Shown: positions 8,844 through 16,309 of the stretch, piece by piece | How the letters are laid out: every line of letters starts with the position of its first letter | Position numbering within the stretch: position 1 is the first letter of the stretch | Assembly (NCBI RefSeq): GCF_002258785.1 | Contig: NZ_NOYI01000003.1 | Location: 62,001-126,000 of the forward strand | Origin: Rhodococcus sp. 06-235-1A | GTDB lineage: Bacteria > Actinomycetota > Actinomycetes > Mycobacteriales > Mycobacteriaceae | Length of the DNA stretch: 64,000 nucleotides | Direction of reading: 5' to 3' | Translations under genes and position numbers: made by a program | Notes under the pieces: generated by a model | What the model saw: only the letters and a program-made list of their open reading frames with translations | Databases searched by the model: none | Told to the model about the DNA's origin: nothing

Positions 8844-9571
8844 TGGCACCGACACTGGTGTTGGTGGCCCACGGCACCCGAAACCCGCGGGGTGTCGAGA
8901 TGGTCGCTGCACTCGCCGATGCTGTGTCGAGGCAGATCGGCACTACCCGTGTGGCGTTCGTCGACGTGCTCGGGCCGTCTCCCGCCGAGGTGCTGCGCGA
9001 TACCCCCGAGTCTGCGGTCGTCGTACCGGCATTCCTGGCGTCGGGATATCACGTCCACACCGACGTGCCGCGAGAGATCGCCGACAGCGGTCACAGTTCG
9101 GTCGTGGTCACGCGTGCTCTGGGGCCCGACCCGGTTCTGGCCGAAGTCATGGTCGATCGACTCGGCGATTCGGGTTGGCAAGCGGGGGATTCCATCGTGC
9201 TCGCTGCGGCGGGGTCGTCCGATCCGCGCGCGCTGGAACAGCACCGTCGCGCGGCGGCGATGTTGGCCGACGTCGCTCGGGTTCCGGTGCGCATCGGCTA
9301 TGTGGCCACCGCTACCCCTACCGTGTCCGACGCGGTGGCAGCTCTGCGGGGAGAGGGCCACAGTCGGATCTTCGTGGCGTCGTATCTGTTGGCGCGCGGC
9401 CTGTTTCACAACCGCCTGGCCGACGCGGGAGCCGACGGCGTCGGTGAGCCGCTCGGCGTTCATCCCGCGATCGTCGACCTGGTGGTCGCGCGCTACCGGG
9501 AGGGTGTTCGATCTCTCGGTGGGTCTATCGATGCGGAAGCGGAAGAATTGTCACCGGCTCGTCGTCGTTGA
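8843..9571 (+). CDS. sirohydrochlorin chelatase, CbiX/SirB family
   Basis: This 242-residue protein inserts metal into sirohydrochlorin. Next to nirB, insertion of iron to make siroheme is the likely job. It begins LVLVAHGTRNPRG, whose histidine is a metal ligand in CbiX, and a second half-domain follows (SIVLAAAGSSDPRA), so it is the two-domain long form. ATG 8843 shares bases with the previous stop (ATGA). Its last 47 bp run into the 3' end of the convergent mobA-moeA gene. Cobalt specificity (CbiX) cannot be excluded. Confidence 0.88.
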   Translation: MAPTLVLVAHGTRNPRGVEMVAALADAVSRQIGTTRVAFVDVLGPSPAEVLRDTPESAVVVPAFLASGYHVHTDVPREIADSGHSSVVVTRALGPDPVLAEVMVDRLGDSGWQAGDSIVLAAAGSSDPRALEQHRRAAAMLADVARVPVRIGYVATATPTVSDAVAALRGEGHSRIFVASYLLARGLFHNRLADAGADGVGEPLGVHPAIVDLVVARYREGVRSLGGSIDAEAEELSPARRR

Positions 9572-11312
9572 TCTCGGCCGGTACCAGAGCAAGTGCGTCA
9601 CGTCCCACGAGTTGAGCGAGATGTGCGGTGCGGACCTCGGTATCGGCTCGCCATCGCGTCCCGTCTGCAGTGACGGGGACGATGCGCGGGACCGCAGATC
9701 GGACGTCGGCGGCGTTGGACAACAGGGCAAGCCGTGGTGGCCGCACAGTTCTGCCGGTCAGCGCATCGACGATCGCAGGCGTTGTCAGCAGAGTCGTACT
9801 GACGGCCGCCAGCGGGTTGCCGGGTAGCCCGAGCACCACCGTGCCGTCGGGCAGCACTGCGGTGATCTGGGACCCGCCGGGACGGACACGCATTCGACCG
9901 ACGACGGAGACGGCGTCGAGCGCTGCGAGTGTCGAGCGCAGCTGATCTGCGGCACCGCCGCCGGTGGCTCCGACCACGAGGACGACGTCCACGTCCTGCG
10001 TGCGAGTCAGTACGTCTCGAAACTCCGTGGCCGAGTCGTCGAGCAGTGTCACATCGACGACGGTGATGCCGCACTGCGCCAGATACTCCGGCAGCACCGA
10101 CCCGAGTACGTCTCGGGTTTCGCCCGGGGCAAGCGGACCGGTCGATCGAATCTCGTTGCCACTGATCACTATTCGGCCGCGAACCGGACCGCGCACCGCG
10201 ATGTCGAAGACTTCGGCGCTGGCGGCGAGCGATCTCACCGCCGCATCGACCGGGGTTCCGGCGGCCACGAGTTCGGTTCCCGGCAACCAGTCCTCGCCCC
10301 GTCGTCGCGTGTCGTCGGAATGTGGTGCCGTCGGCGTGCGACGCACCGAACCGTCCGTGGCGCGCGTCGTGTGTTCGTCGCGCACCACCGACGTCGCACC
10401 GGGCGGAAGCGCAGCACCTGTCGCGATGCGTACCGCAGTTCCTTGGGTGAGCCCGGCGATGCCGGACGTTCCCGCGTACGCGATATCGGGACGGAGTGTC
10501 CACGGTTCGCTGCCGTTGACGGCGTAACCGTCCATCGCGGAGATGTCGACGGCAGGTAGCGCCGTGGCGGCCAGGACAGGTTCTGCGAGGACGGTTCCCA
10601 CGCTGTCTCGCACCGCAACTCGATGAACCGGCAGGGGAGGGAGTCGACTCCGAATACGTTCGAGGGCGTCGGCGATGTCGAGTGTCTCCGACGGCTGGGC
10701 GGCGAGCCGGGCCGCGAGGAGGTCGGCGGGAGTGTCGCAATCGTCGATACCGGACAGTGCGATCACCTGATGATCGACCGGAACGACTCGGCGCATCGGT
10801 GCGCCTTCTACTGAATCCAGCTGTGCCACAGCGGAACGCAGTGTGGACAGTCGCCAGATCCCGAGCAGGAATTGGGTGCGCTCCTCGTCGTCGCGGGCAA
10901 AGACGGCATCGGTCTGCGACTGCGCCATGGAGGCGATCAGCGACTCGACCGCGGCGGTCTCGAGGCCCGGAATGTCCGACGCAACGACGACCACCAGATC
11001 TGCTGTGTCCTCCGAATCTGCCCCGTCGTCGAGTGATCGCAGCCCCGCGGCGAGGGCGGCGACGGGCCCACCGCCCGCGGGGGACTCACGGGTCTGAACA
11101 ACGTTCTCGGGCACGCCGTTTCGCGTCGGGCCCACCAGAACCGTCCGGCGGCAGTTCGATACTGCGTCCAGCGCGATGTCGACCAGTCTGCGCCCGCCGA
11201 CGGTCAGGGCCGGTTTGTCGACCTCCTGCGGGGAATCCGACGGCTCGATATCCACCATTCTCGATCCACGACCGCCGGCAAGGACGATCGCATCGCAGAC
11301 CGGCTGCGTCAT
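9525..11312 (-). CDS. MobA-MoeA fusion: molybdenum cofactor guanylyltransferase plus molybdopterin molybdotransferase
   Basis: The product is 595 residues. Residues 1-205 are a MobA-like nucleotidyltransferase (LAGGRGSRM, then KPALTVGGRRLVD, ASDIPGLE and the closing CDTPADLLAAR). Residues 210-595 are MoeA (DISAMDGYAV at 256-265, GNEIRSTGPL, VGATGGGAADQ and VLGLPGNPLA). MoeA inserts molybdate into molybdopterin-AMP, and MobA adds GMP to give the MGD cofactor used by nitrate reductase. MobA's loop between RM and K has extra residues (about 20-32), so activity of that half is less certain. ATG 11312 is preferred over the longer frame, which runs into the thioesterase gene. It is the last gene of a four-gene operon. 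Confidence 0.88.
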   Translation of the reverse strand: MTQPVCDAIVLAGGRGSRMVDIEPSDSPQEVDKPALTVGGRRLVDIALDAVSNCRRTVLVGPTRNGVPENVVQTRESPAGGGPVAALAAGLRSLDDGADSEDTADLVVVVASDIPGLETAAVESLIASMAQSQTDAVFARDDEERTQFLLGIWRLSTLRSAVAQLDSVEGAPMRRVVPVDHQVIALSGIDDCDTPADLLAARLAAQPSETLDIADALERIRSRLPPLPVHRVAVRDSVGTVLAEPVLAATALPAVDISAMDGYAVNGSEPWTLRPDIAYAGTSGIAGLTQGTAVRIATGAALPPGATSVVRDEHTTRATDGSVRRTPTAPHSDDTRRRGEDWLPGTELVAAGTPVDAAVRSLAASAEVFDIAVRGPVRGRIVISGNEIRSTGPLAPGETRDVLGSVLPEYLAQCGITVVDVTLLDDSATEFRDVLTRTQDVDVVLVVGATGGGAADQLRSTLAALDAVSVVGRMRVRPGGSQITAVLPDGTVVLGLPGNPLAAVSTTLLTTPAIVDALTGRTVRPPRLALLSNAADVRSAVPRIVPVTADGTRWRADTEVRTAHLAQLVGRDALALVPAEINDDEPVTILPLPHR

Positions 11313-11325
11313 GTCGAGAGCTCGG

Positions 11326-11772
11326 TCATGACGGCAGCGGCACGTTCTGCAGCCGAACCTGTCCGCGCGCAATGGTTTTGCCGCTGTCGGAGGCGGTGAT
11401 CGTGACCAACCACAATTGCTGAACACGGCCCTGCTGCAACGGTTCTGCAACAACGTCGACGCGTCCGCCCTTGCTGGCGCGCAGAAAGTCGGTTCCGTTG
11501 TGCACGCCGACCGCGAACTCACCGCGATCCTTCACCGCCTCGCTGGCACCGATGCTGGCGGCGCTCTCGACCGCGGTCGTGTAGACGCCACCGTGCACCA
11601 CGCCCCACGGAGTGAAGTGCTCGTCCGTCAGGTCGATGTGCCCCGCCACTCGGGTGCCCGACACCTCGTCGACGACCAGCCCGGCCGCGGCGACGAAGGT
11701 ACTCGCCTTGGACAGCGCGAACTTGGCCGTGGGACGTGGATCGAACTGCCCGAGCCCGTCTCTGATGTTCAT
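11326..11772 (-). CDS. PaaI-like hotdog-fold thioesterase
   Basis: This 148-residue protein has the hotdog pattern HFTPWGVVHGGVYTTAVESAAS: the HGG loop and the following acidic residue in the long helix match PaaI/YbgC-type acyl-CoA thioesterases. The substrate is unknown. ATG 11772 overlaps the stop of the alkyltransferase-like gene by 4 nt, and 13 bp separate it from mobA-moeA, so it is transcribed with both. Confidence 0.85.
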   Translation of the reverse strand: MNIRDGLGQFDPRPTAKFALSKASTFVAAAGLVVDEVSGTRVAGHIDLTDEHFTPWGVVHGGVYTTAVESAASIGASEAVKDRGEFAVGVHNGTDFLRASKGGRVDVVAEPLQQGRVQQLWLVTITASDSGKTIARGQVRLQNVPLPS

Positions 11773-12110
11773 TCTCCGAGATTAGTGGTCGACGCAGGCG
11801 GCGATGGGAGCGCCCCGAAGTCGAATCGAATCGACCTCAGCGGCACGCGGCCGTCGGACACCGCCACCCCTTCGGCGCGGAGCGTCTCGAGCTGCCGGTC
11901 GGCCAGGTGCGGAGCGGGCCTGCCACTGGCACCGAGGACGCGATGCCACGGGAGGTCGGCCGAGTCGGTGCGCATGATCCACCCCACGATGCGTGGACTC
12001 GACAGATCGGCAGCGGCGGCGATGTCTCCGTACGTGGCCACCGATCCAGGGGGAATCGACGCGACCAGCGCGCGGACACGTTCGACCTGAGCCTCGGTGA
12101 TCGGGGCCAT
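11769..12110 (-). CDS. alkyltransferase-like protein (Atl family, MGMT domain without the catalytic Cys)
   Basis: The 113-residue protein matches the DNA-binding domain of O6-alkylguanine-DNA alkyltransferase (PPGSVATYGDIAAAAD, SPRIVGWIMRTD, LPWHRVLGASG). The PCHR active-site motif reads PWHR, with Trp55 in place of the alkyl-accepting cysteine. That is the hallmark of Atl proteins, which bind O6-alkylguanine and hand the lesion to nucleotide excision repair instead of repairing it directly. It starts one base after the hydrolase stop and overlaps the thioesterase start. Mycobacteria have a homologue (Rv3204) in the same place beside the adnAB genes. Confidence 0.9.
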   Translation of the reverse strand: MAPITEAQVERVRALVASIPPGSVATYGDIAAAADLSSPRIVGWIMRTDSADLPWHRVLGASGRPAPHLADRQLETLRAEGVAVSDGRVPLRSIRFDFGALPSPPASTTNLGE

Positions 12111-12896
12111 CTAGAGCACGGATCGCACCAGTTCGGCGACCTCGACCGGTTTGGCCTGGCCGACCATGTGATCGCAGTCGAGTTCGACGGTGCGCAGGTT
12201 CTCGCCCAGTCGGTCTCGCAGCGCCGACAGGAATTCCTCTGTGACATAGGGGGGGTCGACGCGCATGGCCCGCACCACGATGGTCGGGATGCTCTCGGCC
12301 GGTACGACCGACGGGCGGGCCAGCTCGCCCCACGTCGCGACGACGGCAGGAATGGACATCCGCCACGCGACCTTCCCACCGTCGGCCGCAACAAGATGTT
12401 CGGCGACCTCGCGGTCGAGGAGTTCGGTGGGCACGTCGGCCCACGCTCCGTGGATCTTCTCCGAGCGCGCTTCGTCGGCATCGGTGTAATCGGGGAACTT
12501 CGCGGTCGCCTCGGCCACTTCCAGCAACTCCTCCGGCGGTAACGCGATCGCGGGATCGAGCAGCACCAGGGCTCGCACCGCATCCGGGAACCTCTGCGCG
12601 AGGTGCACGGCCAACGCGCCGCCGTAGGAGTGACCGAGGACCACCACCGGTCCACGCGCATGGGCGTCGAGCACGGATTTCAGGGAAGTGACCTGCGCGT
12701 CGATATCCCAGGGCGGTGTGGACGGGGAATGCCCGTGACCGATGAGGTCGGGTGCCAGGATCCTGGCCTCGGGTAGGTGGTTCTCGGCGAGATCCCACCA
12801 CCGGGCACCGTGTCCGGTGACACCGTGGACAGCGAGGATTTCGGGACCGTCTGCGGGTCCGAACGTATGCAGATTCAACTCGGGCACCTCGCCCAC
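12111..12896 (-). CDS. alpha/beta hydrolase (LipV-like)
   Basis: This alpha/beta-hydrolase has the nucleophile elbow GHSYGG, an oxyanion region (LAVHGVTGHGARWWD) and a C-terminal catalytic histidine (DCDHMVG). The mycobacterial homologue at this locus is LipV (Rv3203), an acid-stress-linked lipase/esterase. The start is taken as GTG 12896 (VGEVPELNLHTFG); the frame extends six codons further, to 12914. It heads the minus-strand operon and is divergent from adnA. Confidence 0.85.
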   Translation of the reverse strand: MGEVPELNLHTFGPADGPEILAVHGVTGHGARWWDLAENHLPEARILAPDLIGHGHSPSTPPWDIDAQVTSLKSVLDAHARGPVVVLGHSYGGALAVHLAQRFPDAVRALVLLDPAIALPPEELLEVAEATAKFPDYTDADEARSEKIHGAWADVPTELLDREVAEHLVAADGGKVAWRMSIPAVVATWGELARPSVVPAESIPTIVVRAMRVDPPYVTEEFLSALRDRLGENLRTVELDCDHMVGQAKPVEVAELVRSVL

Positions 12897-12997
12897 TATG
12901 CCGCATCGCAGCACGGATCTCGGTGTCGACCGACTGTGTCCAGGGCTCCGTCCGGGCGGCGGCCGATCTGTCGGTGGCCCGTGATTGCATCTGTGTC

Positions 12998-15900
12998 ATG
13001 AGCTCGGACGGCAGACACGGCGCGACGGTCACTCTCGTCCGTGCACCCAAGGTGGCTCGCGCGGCACGTGAGTGGACCGGACCGGCTGCTCGGCTGCTGT
13101 CGTCACGGCCGGATTCGGCGGCCGAGGCGGCGCAGGGTGCGCCCCGATGGAATCCATGGCAGATACTCGGTGGTCCCGGCACGGGCAAGACCTCGCTCGT
13201 CGCCGACTACGCGGTCTCGCGCATCGTCACCGGTGATCCGGAGTCGGTTCTGGTGCTCACGCAGTCCAAACGTGCGGCAACCGCGGTGCGCGAGGTCATC
13301 ACCTCGGGGCTCTTCAGCGGTGATCACGCACTGCGGGCGACGCGTGAACCGCTGGTACGCACCGTGCACTCCTACGCCTTCGCGGTGTTGCGGCTGCAGG
13401 CCTCGCTCTACGGCAACCCGCCACCGCGCTTGCTGACCGGTGCCGAGCAGGACGCCGTGGTGCGCGAGATGCTGCGCGGCGATCTCGAGGACGGGGCAGG
13501 TGATTGGCCGGAGCGGCTGCGTCCGGCACTGGGTACCGCGGGATTCGTCACTGCGGTGCGAGACATGATGCTCAGGTCCGCCGAACGCGGGATCGGACCT
13601 GAAGACCTCGTCAAACTCGGCCGTAAGCACGGCAAGCCCGAGTGGGTCGCCGTCGGGAGGTTCGCGGCCGGATACGAGCAGGCCATGTTGCTGCGCGGCG
13701 CTGTCGGAGTGGAGGCCGCTGGAGCCACCGCGCCGGGTCTGGATGCCGCCGAGCTGATCGGTGCCGCGCTCATGGCGTTCGCCACCGATCCCGAACTGTT
13801 GCGCAGTGAACGCGCACGTATCCGTCACCTCGTCGTCGACGACGCGCAGCACCTCGATCCGCAAGCGGCGCAGCTGGTTCGGTTGATCGGTACCGATACC
13901 GAATCGACCGTCGTCGCCGGGGATCCCGATCAATCCGTGTTCACTTTCCGTGGTGCCGATCCCGCCTTCGTCGCCGACCTGGTCGAGGTGGACTCGCCGC
14001 GCCGCGTGGTGCTCACACGCAACTACCGCTCCGTCCCCGAGGTCGCCGAGCTGACCGACATCGTGGCGAGAAGATTGCCGGGCCTCGGTCGGCACCGCTG
14101 CCCCGAACCGGTGGGCACCGCTCGATTCGGCGCTGCGGCAGCGCGAGTGCACGTCGTCTCCTCGCCCGCCAAGGAAGCGGCGATCATCGCCGACGCCATG
14201 CGTCGTGCCCACCTGATCGACGGCATGCCCTGGTCCGAGATGGCGATCGTGGTGCGGTCGGTGCCGCGCACCCTCGCACCGTTGCGTCGGGCTCTGCACG
14301 GCGCAGGGGTTCCGATGATCACCCCGACATCGGAGCTGCCGCTGCACCGCCAGCACGGGGCCGTGGGTCTGCTGTTGGTACTGCGGGCGATCTCGGACCC
14401 GACCTTCGACGGTGAAGATGCGCTCGCACTACTCTCCGGACCTATCGGCGGAGCCGACCCGGTGGGTCTGCGGCGATTGCGCCGGGGCGTGCGCAGGCTC
14501 GAGCTCGCAACGGGTGGCGAGCGCGACTCGTCCGAGCTGCTCAGAATCGTTCTCACCGACGACGCTCGGGGGAGCGCGGGGTGGACGAGCGGACTCTCGG
14601 ATGTGGAGTCCGCCCCGTTGCGCAGAGCACTCGGCGTGATCCGCAAGGCCCGAGCGGTCGCCCGCACGGGCCGCGGTGTCGAGGACGTGTTGTGGGCAGC
14701 GTGGCAGGCGTCGGGACTCGAGCGGCGGTGGGCCGGCGCGTCGGCGTGGGGTGGCTCGGCCGGTGCCCAGGCCGACCGCGACCTGGATGCGGTGGTGGCG
14801 CTGTTCGACGCGGCGGCAGCATATGTCGACCGGTTGCCGCGGGCTCAGATCGGTGGATTCCTCGATTACATTGCGCAGCAGGAGATTCCCACTCTGAATT
14901 CACACCGCCCCAGGGTTGGGGCCGATGCGGTGACGCTGCTGAGCGCGCATTCTGCTGCGGGTAGGGAATGGGAGCTCGTCGCGGTGGCCGGGGTGCAGGA
15001 AGGGCTGTGGCCGGGTCTGCGATCACGCGGCAGCCTCCTGGGCACCGACACGCTGGTCGACCTCGTGTCGGGAAAGGTCGACGCCGGCGCAGCCCTCGAC
15101 GGGCGTCTGTCGAAGTCTGCACCGTTGTTGGCCGAGGAGCGCACCCTGTTTCTGGTGGCGTGCAGTCGGGCTCGATCGACCTTGCTGGTCACCGCCGTCG
15201 ATTCCAGTTCCGGTGATGCCGATCTGGTCCGATCTCGCTTCGTCGACGAGCTTCGCGGTGTGGACGTCGACGGCGAGTCCGTCCCCCCGCTCGAATTGCC
15301 CGAGCCTGCCCATCGGGTGCTGGCGCTACCCATGCTGGTCGCCGAACTCCGCAGCGTGGTGTGCGATCCGGTGGTCGCCGAACGGGAGCCGGAGAAGCGG
15401 GCCCGAGCTGCTCGGCATCTGGCGACACTCGCCGACGCCGGCGTGCGGGGTGCGCATCCCGACGAATGGTTCGGAGTCGCCGGGCTCAGCACCGACGCGC
15501 CGCTGTGGCAGCTCGGAGACGGTCCGGTGCCACTGTCGCCGTCGACCGTGGAACAGCTCACCACCTGTCCTCTGCGGTGGATGCTCGAACGGCACGGCGG
15601 CAACGACGGCACCAACACCCACGCCGTCACCGGGACGCTGGTGCACACTCTCGTCCAAGCCGTAGCCGGTCGGATACCGCCCCAGCAGCTCCGTGTTGCC
15701 CTCGAAACTGCATGGGATGCAGTGGATCTCGGATCGCAGTGGTATTCGCGGCACGAGCTCGACCGAACCGGGGCGATGCTCGAGACGTTCGAGAGCTGGT
15801 TGCAGGGCAGCCGAGGCGAGCTCACCGAGGCCGGCGTCGAGGTGCGGGTCGACGGCATACTCGACGCCCGGTCCGAGGACGAGCCTGCGGTCGCGTTGCG

Positions 15901-16309
15901 TGGCCGCATCGACCGCCTCGAGCACGATCCGGACGGGCGGCCGGTGATCATCGACGTCAAGACGGCCAAGACCGTGATGTCCAAGGAGGACGCCCGCAAT
16001 CATCATCAGCTGGCCACCTACCAGGTCGCCGCGGCAGCCGGTGCCATCGAGGGCGAGCCTGCGGGCGAGCCCGGCGGAGCGCGGCTGGTGTTCGTGGCCA
16101 AGCCCCACAACAAGGACGGGGCGACGCAGCGAGTCCAGGAAGTGCCGACACCGGAAAAGCTCGAGGAATGGCGAGACACCGTGCACCAGGCCGCATCGGC
16201 GACGCAGGGACCTACGTTCGAGGCGCGGATCAACGACGGCTGCAGGCATTGCCCGGTCAAGTCCAGTTGTCCGGCACACGAGACGGGTAGGCAGGTGACC
16301 GAGCAGTGA
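12998..16309 (+). CDS. adnA: AdnA subunit of the AdnAB helicase-nuclease
   Basis: AdnAB is the actinobacterial counterpart of RecBCD/AddAB, resecting double-strand breaks. This 1103-residue subunit has an SF1 motor and a C-terminal RecB-type nuclease. Walker A is GGPGTGKTS (about 57-65); motif II reads VVDDAQHLD (about 278) rather than DExx, so the motor may be weak. The nuclease motif is IIDVKTAKT. Cys857, 1082, 1085 and 1091 (TTCPLRW, then CRHCPVKSSC) fit an Fe-S cluster that staples the nuclease. ATG 12998 is chosen over the upstream extension of the frame. The stop overlaps the adnB start. Confidence 0.93.
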   Translation: MSSDGRHGATVTLVRAPKVARAAREWTGPAARLLSSRPDSAAEAAQGAPRWNPWQILGGPGTGKTSLVADYAVSRIVTGDPESVLVLTQSKRAATAVREVITSGLFSGDHALRATREPLVRTVHSYAFAVLRLQASLYGNPPPRLLTGAEQDAVVREMLRGDLEDGAGDWPERLRPALGTAGFVTAVRDMMLRSAERGIGPEDLVKLGRKHGKPEWVAVGRFAAGYEQAMLLRGAVGVEAAGATAPGLDAAELIGAALMAFATDPELLRSERARIRHLVVDDAQHLDPQAAQLVRLIGTDTESTVVAGDPDQSVFTFRGADPAFVADLVEVDSPRRVVLTRNYRSVPEVAELTDIVARRLPGLGRHRCPEPVGTARFGAAAARVHVVSSPAKEAAIIADAMRRAHLIDGMPWSEMAIVVRSVPRTLAPLRRALHGAGVPMITPTSELPLHRQHGAVGLLLVLRAISDPTFDGEDALALLSGPIGGADPVGLRRLRRGVRRLELATGGERDSSELLRIVLTDDARGSAGWTSGLSDVESAPLRRALGVIRKARAVARTGRGVEDVLWAAWQASGLERRWAGASAWGGSAGAQADRDLDAVVALFDAAAAYVDRLPRAQIGGFLDYIAQQEIPTLNSHRPRVGADAVTLLSAHSAAGREWELVAVAGVQEGLWPGLRSRGSLLGTDTLVDLVSGKVDAGAALDGRLSKSAPLLAEERTLFLVACSRARSTLLVTAVDSSSGDADLVRSRFVDELRGVDVDGESVPPLELPEPAHRVLALPMLVAELRSVVCDPVVAEREPEKRARAARHLATLADAGVRGAHPDEWFGVAGLSTDAPLWQLGDGPVPLSPSTVEQLTTCPLRWMLERHGGNDGTNTHAVTGTLVHTLVQAVAGRIPPQQLRVALETAWDAVDLGSQWYSRHELDRTGAMLETFESWLQGSRGELTEAGVEVRVDGILDARSEDEPAVALRGRIDRLEHDPDGRPVIIDVKTAKTVMSKEDARNHHQLATYQVAAAAGAIEGEPAGEPGGARLVFVAKPHNKDGATQRVQEVPTPEKLEEWRDTVHQAASATQGPTFEARINDGCRHCPVKSSCPAHETGRQVTEQ

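Noticed and set aside
14866..15999. 377-residue minus-strand frame opposite adnA
   Set aside because: Ser/Arg/Thr-rich shadow sequence without motif or ribosome site.
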